Assembly (NCBI GenBank): GCA_026168455.1
Contig: CM047429.1
Span: forward strand, 51,529,027-51,593,026
DNA: 64,000 nucleotides
Reading direction: 5' to 3'
Origin: Theocolax elegans
Lineage: Eukaryota; Arthropoda; Insecta; Hymenoptera; Cerocephalidae
Position numbers and translations under genes: made by a program. Below are positions 49,991-62,045 of this stretch, one piece after another. Below the pieces are notes generated by a model that saw only the letters and a list, made by a program, of their open reading frames with translations, made no database searches and was not told where the DNA came from. The stretch's first letter is position 1, and each line of letters starts with the position of its first letter.

Positions 49991-50870
49991 CCCCACATCC
50001 TCCCTTAACTTGCTGATTAATTATTCACTTCTTGTGGGTCTTTAATTAGTTTCGACTAACTGTTATTTCGTCAAAACGATAACCACATTTTCTATTACTA
50101 TATACAATTTTTTTATATTATTTTTATTATGTTGTATAAAGCGATAATATGATATCAAGTAATTACTCAGAGTTTAGTTAAAAACTTGTTGCTATCTTTC
50201 CATTTTTTTCTTATTTCTGTGATGAAGTACATATTTAGGCTTAATAAGATAAAAATTTACTGATTTGATTAATCTTTCGGATTAATATGTCGTCATATGT
50301 TTGTAATTAACCACAGAGATAAAATAATACTGAATCTTTATTAAAACAATTCTTTCGCACGATATATTTCGATTAATTAATTCTGTATATAAAATAACTA
50401 AATGCAGAGACTGAACCGTATTCCATTGTCAAAATGTCCCAAATACAAGTACGGGATACATATACAATGTCTACAATAGGTGAATTTATCAGGATTCTAA
50501 TTTTTTTTTTAGAAAACTAATCTCTTATGAATGATATGAAGCAAATGTATTCGTTTAAAAATGAAACATTTCCGTTTGCATAGGCGAACTAGTTTTATTA
50601 TTATTCGTATACGTTTACAAGAATCTAATATAAAATTAAAAACCGGAAGGCTTCATTAAATTGTTTCTTAATAAAATTCTTTTAATATTGAATCCACCAT
50701 GTTCCTATATTCTTCCGCAGTATTAAACTTTTTTTTGTTATGTATATACGAACAATTCTTGTATTTACCAATCTAAAAAAGTGATTGCAATGTGGAAGGA
50801 GAGGAAGGAAACATGAAAAAAGGAAGGTGATTGCGCAAATATTAAAATAGTCGAGAAAAACAGGCTTCAC
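49991..50870. other. AT-rich spacer
   Basis: Nothing recognised. Confidence 0.55.
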
Positions 50871-51200
50871 GAGAAGAAATCGAAGTTGTCGATCTCTGTT
50901 ATGCACACGAAAAGAGCGTGTTTAGGAAGCTTGGTTACCATCTTGCATGCGCCCAAGAGGCAGAAACTCCACCCCCCTACCTACCCACACACTACTACAA
51001 GTCCTCAAGCACCAATATTGTGTTTTTGTTTACATATTTGCATACGTTCTCTAAACAACGCAGGCGCGCTTCAAACTCCCCGCACACATCTCTATCGAAT
51101 GTGTGTAGCTTTTATTTTTACTCCTACAGAGATTTTTACGTGGATGTAACATGTGAACATTCCGTTATTCATCCATTCGGATATGTCCGTTCTTTCGTAC
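50870..51200. other. GC-richer island
   Basis: About 330 bp of balanced composition with overlapping + frames (50886-51149 and 50918-51316) that show no domain. Rich in CACACAC/CCTACC. Undetermined. Confidence 0.3.
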
Positions 51201-51473
51201 CCAAGCTTTTTAATACTTCCCAACCGACTGTATACTATTGTAAATTAATTAAATATAATCAAATTATTATTTATTATAACAATTACAGTGGTTTTTATCA
51301 TAGATCGAATTTTTAATTAAGGATTCTGTACTCTTTTTACTCTACACGAAATCAATACAGCAACGTAACATATTGAAAAATTATGTATTTCTCTAATATA
51401 TTAGGAATAAAAGAATAAATTAAAATAATTTTAAATTTAAAAAAAAGAAAATTTTACCAGGATTACTCGTGAA

Positions 51474-52200
51474 TAATAATAGTTATTTATGCACTTAGGG
51501 AGTAAAATAGGCATTTATTCCAGAATGAAAGTTGCTGCCCGAGCTTTACCTTTTGGCAGTAATTCATCCAAGGGATTAATCGCCTTTTACTCCCGAAGTG
51601 CATATACAATTTTTCACCCTAATCATTTGAAAAGTCGCTTTTAGCAATAACAATTTATTTCTTTTAATTTCTACATTTTTCAATACTGTAAATTTTTTGA
51701 TACGTTTAATTTAATATAATAAATTTAATTTTATATTTGTAGACGAAGTCTTAACTAAGTGTTCAAAATAAAAAATGTGTTCGATGAATAAAATGAGTTC
51801 ACGTGGAATAAAGTGATCGAAGCAATAAAATACAATTTTACTCCACTCGTAGAGATCAATAAAGTAGACTTTTTAGATGATCAGGGTTAAAAATATTTTC
51901 ACCCCGACAGTCTAGAAAGTGTATTTTATTAACCCCTTTACAGAGAGTAAAAGTTCATTTTATTCCCTAAGGAAATTCACTTTATTGCCCACTAAATTAA
52001 CTTTAATCCTTGTAAATTTCATTTTTTGTCCAAAAAATTTCTATTTTGTTGTCAGGTTAAAAAGTCTTATATGAACCTCGGGAGTCATTGGTGATTATTC
52101 CCTTGCGCGATTTTCTGGCCTTGCTAAAGCTCAGGCATCAAATTTCGCCCGCGGGAATAAAGATCAATTTTACTCTCTTGGTACATAAATAATTATTATA
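51474..52200. mobile_element. Foldback element (AATAAAGT family), long copy
   Basis: The ends are inverted: TTATTTATGCACTTAGGGAG at the left and its diverged complement ending GGTACATAAATAATTATTAT at the right. Inner parts (CCCGAGCTTTACC against GCTAAAGCTCAGG) continue the palindrome. A second inverted pair lies around a centre near 51893 (AAAGTAGACTTTTTAGA / TCTAGAAAGTGTATTTT), and a smaller hairpin spans 51486-51605. No coding capacity and no clear target duplication. Related half copy at 15739-15919. Confidence 0.7.
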
Positions 52201-52622
52201 ACTTAATAAAATTCCATTATCGTTAATAAATATTTAATTATAAGCTTTATGCAATTATTACAAAAATAATTGAAAGAATTGACAGCAGTATAAGTATAAA
52301 GCACAGGAAAGCGTTTGATCATCTGTAAATTAAAAAATTACGTATAAGATAGTTTCTGTATAATATACTATTTACAGATGGATAGCAAACGTCGCTCTAA
52401 AATATACAGAGACAGAAAAAAAATGAAAAAAGTTTTGCAAAATGTGTAACCTCGAAATGTCAATGTATTAATTTGTGAATCTCATTTAATCTTACAATTA
52501 AAAAGATATAAATAATTTATGCACTTTATACAGTATTTCTTGTAAATAATCTATTACAATTAATAAAAATAATTATTTACACATAATTATAGAAAATAAA
52601 TCACTATGTAAAAAAATAAAAT

Positions 52623-52710
52623 TTAACCAACAGTTAACCAACAGAACCGTCTAAAATGTGACGGAATAAGCCGTGTCATTGGTTAACCGTTGGTCAATCC
52701 GTTGGCTAAC
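52623..52710. repeat. Inverted repeat with TTAACCAACAG sub-repeats
   Basis: TTAACCAACAGTTAACCAACAG on the left is matched by GGTTAACCGTTGG and TCCGTTGGCTAAC on the right in inverted orientation. A possible terminal part of another small element. Confidence 0.55.
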
Positions 52711-52764
52711 ATCTTCATTTTTCGCCAACCGATGTCTAATTGCTTTCTTACGTTTTTTCCAGGG

Positions 52765-53066
52765 GAGTAAAAGTTCATTTTATTCCCTAAGGAAAAAAAA
52801 TTTCCAAAAAATTTCTATTTTGTTGTCAGGTTAAAAGTCTTATATGAACCTCGGGAGTCATTGGTGATTATTCCCTTGCGCGATTTTCTGGCCTTGCTAA
52901 AGCTCAGGCATCAAATTTCGCCCGCGGGAATAAAGATCAATTTTACTCTCTTGGTACATAAATAATTATTATAACTTAATAAAATTCCATTATCGTTAAT
53001 AAATATTTAATTATAAGCTTTATGCAATTATTACAAAAATAATTGAAAGAATTGACAGCAGTATAA
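52765..53066. repeat. Direct duplicate of 51945-52293
   Basis: Near-identical to 51945-52293 except for a loss of about 47 bp near its left end. The match runs about 93 bp past the end of the foldback element into flanking DNA, so this is a local segmental duplication and not a second transposition. Confidence 0.9.
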
Positions 53067-53930
53067 TAAACATGTATTGTGACTAACTGTTGTCTATGGT
53101 ATATCGTTGTCGCACTCCTTCATTACTTTGGTTATGTAATTAATACATTAAATTTACAAAAGTTTTTAATTATTTTTAAATAGGGGCATATTCATATTAT
53201 TATAAATTAAAGAGTATAAGGTATTAATATTAGTATACATAAATAGTTCTTGACAAATTTGTCTAATATTTATAACAATTTTTCGCTATAGTTTCAACTA
53301 TAATAGATTTAATTTTAGACTTATTTGCAAGAAACAAATCTATTATAGTTTATTTAATTTTGTTAATTATATTCAATTAAATGCAGACACTGAGTAAATG
53401 TTAGGGTTCTATGACCACATGCGCAGCTCGTACTATATTATATATATAGTGCTAAAAGTTAACGCAAGTGATCTGATATTGGTGTACGGGAGAAACCAAA
53501 TTAATTTTTGAGGTTAAACTATTAGACATGTGAATTCCCGTAAATATAACTAAATTTTAAAAATATAAGTATTTAAATATAAGTATTTAAAGTCTATTTA
53601 AATTGTATTCAATATTTTAGTAACTAATACTCAGGCAATGAGTCAGATTAAATTTACAAATAAATTGCATTAAAAATTTCGAAAAAATGAATTAATAACA
53701 GTTTAAAAGACTATAATAATAGCAATTATTTTGTTAGGAGGCTGTAAACTATACTATCGAAGTAAAACTGTGTGACCTGTAGGGTAGGAAACACCAGGTA
53801 AATTTGGGCCTGGAAAACGGTTAAATCTTGTTGCGACGATTACCATTAGCGTTCTAAATTTGCCCGCAAATAGCCCCAGCCCATTCGTAAACTAACGATT
53901 CTTGGCGTATGCACCCCGTGTAAACATATA
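53067..53930. other. AT-rich spacer
   Basis: Nothing recognised. Confidence 0.55.
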
Positions 53931-54400
53931 AGCTATAACAGCGCGGGTTGGCGGTCTAGTGGCCTGTAGCCTCGTTTCTAGCCTCCCTCCCCCCCCCCCT
54001 TCGGCCCTCCTTCGCCTCCTTCACCTCCTCCTGGTCGTTCCCATCCTCGTCATCCCTCAAGCCACAAGCACACTCTAATAATGCAGGAGTCGTAACTCAT
54101 AAAGCCATAACATTAGGATGAATTTTAAACAGCACCACGGCGTACCGGCCAGCAAACGCGCGCGCGAGAGAGACGTTATAACAGCTCGACCCCGCGTGCG
54201 CGTTTCACCATCATATACACGCTTGTTCGAACTTGGTTTCGCCGTTATGCACGAGCTTATAATTTTCTTGCTCGTACGTAACGTGCGCGCAAGCCTCTCT
54301 TCCAACGCTTGTAATACTTCAAGTATATGGCCTTTCGAAAATCGGAAAAGTGGGGAAAGTTTGTTTTTACGGTGATAAATCATTCTTACCTTCGAGAAAG
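53930..54400. other. GC-rich island
   Basis: A CpG-containing patch with a C-rich tract (53988-53999) and CTCC repeats. Both strands are open (54118-54375 on +, 54075-54446 on -) without recognisable domains. A conserved-looking ATAAAGCCATAACATTAGGATG stretch lies near 54100-54120 (written here as position only for the wider context). Candidate regulatory DNA. Confidence 0.3.
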
Positions 54401-57400
54401 TAATCGCCTCTTTTACTAGACTCATTATTTTAATCTCTTCGCCCAATCTTTATTATTACTTCCTTTAATATTTCCATTAAAAATATATATATGTTTTCAT
54501 ATGTTTTTTACGCACACAATCTCACATGTAGATATATATTAATTACTTAATCGTATGTAACCATATATAAATCAAATGCACTTATCTTTTTATCTTTTTT
54601 TAAATGAAACTGTTTCTTATCTTGCAACTGATTAACGTTGATATAAAACTGTTTAATAATTATATATATATATATAATTATATTATAAATTAATAGAAAA
54701 TCTGATAAAGTTACGTATATATTTACTTCTCACAATTACACCAATTCATTGAGATCTGGATTATAACCTCAACTGCATTTTCGTCAAAAAATTATACACG
54801 CATAATAATAATTATATTATATTACATATACATATAGCAAAAATTAAAAATAAAAATTTGCACTTGACAGTATTTTTATGCTAATACATATATTATTGTT
54901 AATAAAGTTTTCATTTTTATATACACTGAATAGATACCATATAATTGCCATCTATGTTGGATTCAGAAAATGGTCATATTTAATATTTTTTATAGACAAA
55001 AGAATAATATTATCAAAAAATCCTGAACGCCATGGCCTTAGGCATGTTTTAAACAGTATATTCAAATTTTTTCATATTTTTCAAACTGTAATTTAATTCC
55101 GATTTTTGCGTTGAAAATTCATGTCTTTTTTAGATCAATAATTACTGACTGAAAATTGTATATTGAATTATTATTCACAAATTTATTTTTCTCAAAAAAT
55201 CAAAACCTCATGCCCTTGCTTATGTTTTAAACTATTCTTATGAATTTTCTTAAATTTTTAATTCAATATTTCAAACATAATTCTTATGTTGAAAGGTTTG
55301 CAAATATTAATATTTTTTTATTTCAATTTTATTATATAATAGATAAGATGTACTTTTTTTAGATTTTCGATGTATTACATTATATTAAGTAATTTCTTAG
55401 TCAAAATATTAGATGTTAGAGTAAAAAAGAACCTCCTGGTGCTGTCCGGCACTACCTTCTATACATTAAATCTATGAAATAAAATGTATACTCATATTTC
55501 GAAAAATTTTTCCTACACACTCATAAAAAAATATCGAAAATAGTGGTTTGAATTTTGATATTTTGATTTGATATTTTTTTCATTTCTGTAACATTCATTT
55601 TGACTGTCGGTTTCATCATATTGGATGCAAAATATTGATTTTTCATGTTTACGTACATTGATGGCGAAAACCTTACACTTCTGTAGTTTGTAATCGATTT
55701 TGAATTCCAAAAAATGATTTCAAGTTATAATATGATTTTCGTGCTTCATTGCACTTTACAGCAGCATTCATTTTAAAATTACATTTATGAGTTTACACCT
55801 ATAAATATAGAAGCACAAAACAATGTATAACTTTATATTTTGTTCGATCAACCTATGAAGAAATCTAAAATATTTTAAACGGTTTAATGCCTTAAAATCT
55901 ATTTTGTCTAGGTACCGATAGTATGACCAAATTTAAATGTACAAATTATCATTTTGTAAATTTGTAAAATCATTTTTTAGCTATTTTTGAAGAAATAAAT
56001 ACTTTAAAACTACTTTCCGTCAGCGAATCTGAAAATATTGGAATACGATTTGACTGATCACTTCCTACCGCTTTTGTTCAAATAGTACGCGGTTGAATTT
56101 AATGTGAAACTTTTACACATCTGAATGTTAAAGAGATCTAACGAAATATATGAAACAACAATAAAGAGGTATGCGACTAATAGTTAATTAATAAACTACA
56201 AAAACTGCTAATAAATAAGTAAATATCAAACTAAAAAATTAATATTAATACCTAAAATTAATATTAATAACTAAAAAATTAAAATTAATACCAAGTTATT
56301 ACGACGAACTAAAGAAATTGAACTCGCAATTAACTCTCTCTAATTAACTGATAGAAAGCTGTAACCGCCGTAAAATTTAACACTATTTTCATTCATAATG
56401 CTTTTACACAAAATTATCCTAAAACAATTCCGGAGCTGTCCCAGCACACGCATATTGTAAATACGTATAGATAGTGCAATAAACAAATATAGCACATGCA
56501 ACGCATATTCTCGAAACCCCGCGTTGCAGCCTTCGGAAATGTTTACTTTCCCGCACGTAGTGATCTTCAGCTCCTTCAAAAATTACACTAAAATATAATG
56601 AGATCTAAAATATTCGCAGCACGGTACAGGATAAATCGTCGTCTCGCACGAGAGGCAAACACCCACGAATCTCTTCGTAATTCGCGCAACAGGGCCGATT
56701 GACAAGAACATACCCATAAAATGCAAATCACACGCATGTTAGCACCCTACCGTCATTTCATGCAACTAGCAATACTATCATATAGACCATTCGACAAACT
56801 GAAACTTTTAAAAAAGTAATTTTAAAGATTGAGTATTAGTGCGTTTACGTTTAATATTCAATACATTTTGCAGTATTTGTATAAGCCAAAAAAATATCGA
56901 TATAAACAAAAGCAAATATTTTTAAATGTTTATCTTCATTATTTAACTTGTTAATATTTATATAACGTAAAAGTAACTAATTATTAATAATAATGATAAT
57001 GATGTTTATTAAAATTATTTCAAATATAATTTTTAAAAATTTACATAATTTAGCTGAATTTGTTATTGCAGCTAGATTTTATTTAAATTTACACGAAATT
57101 CAGTTGCGTCAATTCAATTGTTGAAATACGATTTGGTAAGTACAATAAATTATTCCATTATAAATAATACCATGATATCTTTCCACAATTTCTTGACGTA
57201 ATTCGGAGTATAAAATTTAAATTGAATTTGGCATTAACTAAAATACCTCTGCAATAACATAAATTCGTGCGAAAGGGAAAAATAGTAAAATAACATCTAA
57301 AAGTGTATAATCAAGGTAAACGGAACCATAATTTCAGTGAACTAGTAATAATCCAGCAAGCAGTCAAAGTAATTGGTTCGTTACAATACTTTAATTAAGT

Positions 57401-57440
57401 TAGAACAATAACTTGCACGCACACTAAAATATTAGTGCGA
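54401..57440. other. AT-rich spacer
   Basis: Long AT-rich stretch with no recognised gene. A short GC-richer piece at 56500-56760 has no identifiable content. Confidence 0.5.
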
Positions 57441-57990
57441 TATATAACGGGAAAGGGGTAGGGCAGTAATTGAGATATAGAAGATAGGTAAAATCACGTC
57501 AAAATTTGCAAACATTAATTAAGTCCTCGCATTCCCCGTTTGATTTCGTAATAACCGCCGAATTTCCGATGCGCATCCAGAACCGCTCACTTTACTCGCT
57601 CGAACATACGGGAGTCGCGTCCTTATTATAGCTGTTTGCGCGCGAAAGCCCGGTTCTCGCGCCACGCTCGTCGACGTTTACTATTATGACGTACCCTGTA
57701 AACAAGCGCATTAACGGCGCGAACACGAAAATTGATACTCGGAATTAACGGCTTCGTATCGCCTGCAACCGCGACGACTCGCGCGACTGCAGCTCGTACA
57801 AATACGAATCGGTGAAAAAAAAGGAAAAGGTTGCCAAGTCACGCGGATCGGTCAGTGGAATGAGTTTGCGGGCGACCGCATGTAAATTTAATAAACTCAT
57901 TTGGAAATGCTCCAACCTCGTCGAGCGCGTAACCTTCTGTCTAAATTGCACCATACCGCGGTATCGAATAATTTATTAATTAATGATCTT
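57440..57990. other. CpG-rich island, candidate cis-regulatory region
   Basis: Strongly CpG-rich compared with its surroundings. It contains forkhead-like TGTAAACAA (about 57697), GTAAATTTAATAAACTC and CATTAACGG-type AT cores spaced within GC-rich DNA, a texture common in insect enhancers. No credible coding frame. The regulatory call is inference. Confidence 0.35.
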
Positions 57991-58640
57991 AACTACGCTC
58001 GGGTTTTTCTTTTCCGGCTCGTTTATATACCTTTTGCTTTTGGTAGGTAGCTCTCACGAACAAAAGGAAATGTGTACGAATGAAGGGTTCAGACGGTTAC
58101 ACAATGAATCAGTTGCAAACAATAACATGAAAATGATATTTTTGATGAGAAGTGCGGTATTTCTGGTAATTGAAATCAATAACTTTCTTTAATTTATACC
58201 ATCGGATTAAATGAACAATGGATGTTTAAGATTATATTTTATCTGCAGTTAGTTTTCCTAATTAATTTAGACATTATGCATATTATTATTAATTTTTTGA
58301 TTTTCTATAAAAATAATTCTTCCTCTCAACACGATCTTTACAAAGTATCTAAAAATATTTATATAATTATATTACTCTTTTCCTCAGTTTTAAAATTCTG
58401 AGATACAATTTATGTAAATTCTAATAAAAAGTAAATTGAATTTGCTTCCATTTACGACAAATACATTATATATTTACGTGTAAGTGTCATTTAAATATGT
58501 TAAAAATATATCTGTAATCAATTAATTGACACTTTAGAAATATGGAAAATGTTTAAATTATAATTATAAATATCAGGTAAACATTTGAATGCCTATGTTT
58601 ATATACATATATATGTATATATATATATCAAAGAAAAAGG
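57991..58640. other. AT-rich spacer
   Basis: A 69-codon + frame at 57983-58192 has a hydrophobic start but no recognisable family, and I do not call it a gene. Confidence 0.45.
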
Positions 58641-59060
58641 AGAAAAGGCAAGCACGAAGGCTCGGTTACACAGCAAATGACCCGTTAAGAGGTAGAGACG
58701 CGACTCCCTTTCATCTAATTAGGTCGGGCGAGCAATTCGCTTCCGTATCGAGCGCTCCTGTGCGTTTTTATCCAGACGTTTACCAGATCCGACAACGCCT
58801 TTATTGGTCGAGTTCTAGCTAACTATAGACATCGAATTTCGCGAGATACACTACCGGCCGAGCGCGTCGTAATTAAACGACAACGGAGCTCACCATTATT
58901 CCGGTTCGAGGAATACACACAAAGTGTCCTACACACGTTTGTCAGAGAGAAATAACCGTTTCTGCGGCCGCTGGATGGGAGAGACGTTGCTTCAAGGGTT
59001 ACTCGTTACCTCTGACTCGGATGACTGACCAAAAAGAAAAAAACCTCGAACGTCGAGAAC
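58640..59060. other. CpG-rich island, candidate cis-regulatory region
   Basis: A GC-rich patch with CTAATTAGG and CGTAATTAAACG homeodomain-type cores, a NotI-type GCGGCCGC near 58962 and many CpGs. No credible coding frame. The regulatory role is inferred. Confidence 0.35.
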
Positions 59061-59940
59061 TGTGTAATGGAGGTTATTAAAAATTTTAATCCTTTGAACT
59101 AGTTTATGAGTTTTTAGCGTTGATCACTAATTCACGTTTGGGCATTTAAAAACATTTTTTCAATATAGGAACATTTTTTTTTCGGGAAATGATTTTCATT
59201 ATACTGTTATATTATACCGCAGATTAAAAATAATATCCCTCATTACATTTTTTTATATAATTTTCTCTGCAAACGTAACCCAATATATAGTATGTAGTAA
59301 TTCAATTACGTGTCTGACTCTATATTTACTTTCACCACTTGCGTTAAAATGAATAATTTTAATTATGGTTATTTTCAATAATGCTTTCCTTTCATTTACT
59401 TTTTTCTTGCAGCATATAAATTATCTAATTATCAGTCTACTTATCTAATTGTCTGATTTATACAGAATAAGATTCAATATTTCTATTCCTTGACTAGTAA
59501 GAATTAATAACTTCAGTATGAGCTGATGCATATTTCTTAATAGCTAAGTACGTGTCGTTTAGATTTGGAAGTTGAAAATATGAATGAATATCTTAATGAA
59601 ATGATTAAAAATTAAACGTAAATATTGATGAAATATGATTTTAATGTAAGTTATTATATGCGTTATTATAATATCGTTATTAATAATAAATGCATCTATT
59701 CTTAATAGGACAAATATTCCTTTACATAAACATGCTTATTTTAAATATAAAGTATAAGCACACGTGTTGAATTGTATAGCCTCTTATAATTCGCACATTG
59801 GTTGTTTCTTCGTGTCTTGATACTTCAAGGCTGCAAAATCCGTAATTTTTATATTTTCGTATTATTATAATAATGTTAAATAGTGCATTATGTGTATAAG
59901 ATACTTTTTGACGATCTTGAATAGTACAGACAGATCAGTT
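59061..59940. other. AT-rich spacer
   Basis: Nothing recognised. Confidence 0.55.
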
Positions 59941-59991
59941 TTCTATCGGTCGTGAATTGGCATTGGTCGTACAAGTAGTATTTTTACGTAA

Positions 59992-60237
59992 ATCCAGAAG
60001 CTCACCTGTGAAGTTATCGCGTCACGGGTTATAGTACGGGTTCGGTTTGTTCCAACGCCGGAAAACCGTAATCCGCAATCCCTCAATGTCCTTATAGTGT
60101 TGTGTATAATACACAGTTTGTTCGAGGGACCAAGTGTCTGGTTAAAATTATTCTCCGAGGTAGACGATGTAAACTTACACCAAGGCGCATGGACCAACCA
60201 TCCCGATAAGAACCCAACGTTAATTGTTACGTATTAA
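59992..60237 (+). other. Open frame or exon candidate, unassigned
   Basis: The + strand is open for 81 codons from just after a stop at 59989 to TAA at 60235-60237, without an early ATG. The C-terminal part includes EVDDVNLHQGAWTNHPDKNP, which looks protein-like but matches no family I recognise. The minus strand is also open over the same DNA and has a strong 5' splice-site match (ACAG|GTGAGC at 60006/60005). It may be an exon on either strand, an old element fragment or chance. Confidence 0.2.
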
Positions 60238-61130
60238 TTGGTATATCTTATTCTGAGTATATAGTCCGTGAGTATTACCGAAATGAAAGTATTTTGCGTG
60301 AAGCAAGTGCAAATCGAGGACCAGCTCTCAGCTTGCCGCCGAAAATACAATACAACCAAAACATGCCTTCTTACATAGTTGTCGGACTCTTTTTGAAGCT
60401 TTAACTACATAAATTGTTATTTGTTTTATGAAATTTTAACGATCGCGTATTTGATTATTATAAATAACCCGCAGTTTCATAACCTTTTTCGTTTTTCTCG
60501 GTGCGTAGGAGATTGTCCATAAGTCCGTTACCATACGTCCTGTATAGCTGATTTATCAATTTGCGACAAAATAGAGGACGATCTTTTCGGAGTCGTTTCA
60601 TCTATATTAATTCATAAATTAATTGTGCGTGGTATTTAATAAAATATCAAGTCACACACTAACGATTACTTTTGTAACTGTAAGTATAATAAATCTTAGC
60701 TGCTCGAAATATTATTCTAAGAATCATAAAAGTATAGGTCCTATATAAGGAACGAATTAGCATAGCTTAGTATCAGAGATTGTCATTACAATCTGTTCGA
60801 GCTTTTTGTTCTAAGGCTCAAGCATCCAGTTCCGTGATCTTTGTATAGATCAACCTAAATTTCAGTTTATTTGTGTATATAACTCATGTATACATACGTA
60901 TGTGTGCACACATGTGTATATAGTAATTATGTGTAATAATAAATGATACCAATGAAATGAATATTTGATAAGAAAATAATCAATATCATCCTATTGGCCA
61001 GAGGTCGTGCAGGACACGAGCGGAATGATCACCTTATTTATGATATCTAAATCATATGATGTATATGAATTAATAAGAATAACGAACTACGTGCGTAATG
61101 TGATATAGCATAAATGTTTATATGCAGTTG
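60238..61130. other. AT-rich spacer
   Basis: No gene recognised. Confidence 0.5.
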
Positions 61131-61363
61131 TGAAAATAACATTTTCTGCCCTCCGGCCGGAAAGCGGCAACTTCCCGGCCGCTGCGCGAATTGAAGTCGC
61201 CGTTTTCCGGCAACGTCGAGCAGAAAAATAGTATACACACCTTGGCCAGTAAAAAAGAAAGCCTCAGATCACATGATCGTCCACCTCGGCTTCGCCTCGG
61301 CCGACAATTACATGTGATCTGAGACATTTCTTATTTTACTGGCCATGGTATGTAATATACTAT
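61131..61363. repeat. GC-rich palindromic element
   Basis: The right part (about 61228-61363) is a long imperfect hairpin. TAGTATA, TTGGCCAGTAAAA, AAGAAA, CTCAGATCACATG are each matched in inverted order on the other side of a CCTCGGCTTCGCCTCGG centre. The left part (61143-61225) is unusually GC-rich, with CCGGCCGG, CGGCCGCTGCGCG and CGCCGTTTTCCGGC in an AT-rich region. Overlapping minus-strand frames are by-products. Probably a mobile or foldback element; origin unknown. Confidence 0.7.
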
Positions 61364-61893
61364 TACTGTGCATTGATCTCTTCTTATTAAACATTTGTAT
61401 TATTTTTTTAAATAACTAATGTGGTTATAACACAATGTACATAAAATAATTATAATTATATTATATATACCATATATATATATATATGTGTGTATACATA
61501 TACTATATGGGTGATTTCACATCAAGTGTACAAATCAAAATTTTAAAATAGCCCAAATTTTAGATGTAAACTCAAAATATCTTCCGGGATGGACAAATAA
61601 AATTTTAATTAAAAATATTAATATACATCAGATATATGCAAGTTGAAAAAACTTTTTTTCCCTTTTTTCCATTTTTCACTTTATCTTTGATCTTATAATA
61701 CCTCAGAATAGGTTAACTTTTTGTATTATACATTAAATGGGAAAAAGTTTTGAAATGCTCAGTAGAATTTTTTATCAATTTTACAAATACCTAATTTGAA
61801 GAAATGTCATTGGCTATCGAGAACACATTTTGTCAGTTTTGATTTTGAGCTGTACGACAGCGTCAATATGCTCTATTTTATTTTTTTGTAACA
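61364..61893. other. AT-rich spacer, possible old repeat
   Basis: Starts with a TA microsatellite near 61460-61505. From about 61510 the text (GTGATTTCACATCAAGTG onward) reads like a dispersed repeat but cannot be assigned. Confidence 0.4.
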
Positions 61894-62045
61894 ATTTATT
61901 GCTAGTAGAAATATGGCGATTTTAAATGGTTTGAGGTTAGAAATAGTCATGTGTTAGGTCATAAATAGCCATTTTCTACCGATCTTTTAGAAATGCCTTG
62001 TTTCTACTTTAGAAATCGTTTCCATTTCTACTAGGAAATGTAATT
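61894..62045. mobile_element. Short MITE-like hairpin element
   Basis: Inverted ends ATTGCTAGTAGAAATATGG and CCATTTCTACTAGGAAATG, continuing into CGATTTT / AAATCG, bound about 152 bp. Internal TAGAAAT motifs recur. No coding capacity and no clear target duplication. Confidence 0.55.

Noticed and set aside
54075..54446. 123-codon minus-strand frame
   Set aside because: Overlaps a + frame in the same GC-rich island and shows no domain; treated as a composition effect.
57983..58192. 69-codon + frame with a hydrophobic N-terminus resembling a signal peptide
   Set aside because: Short, no cysteine pattern or family match, and it lies in AT-rich DNA next to a CpG island; insufficient to call a secreted peptide.
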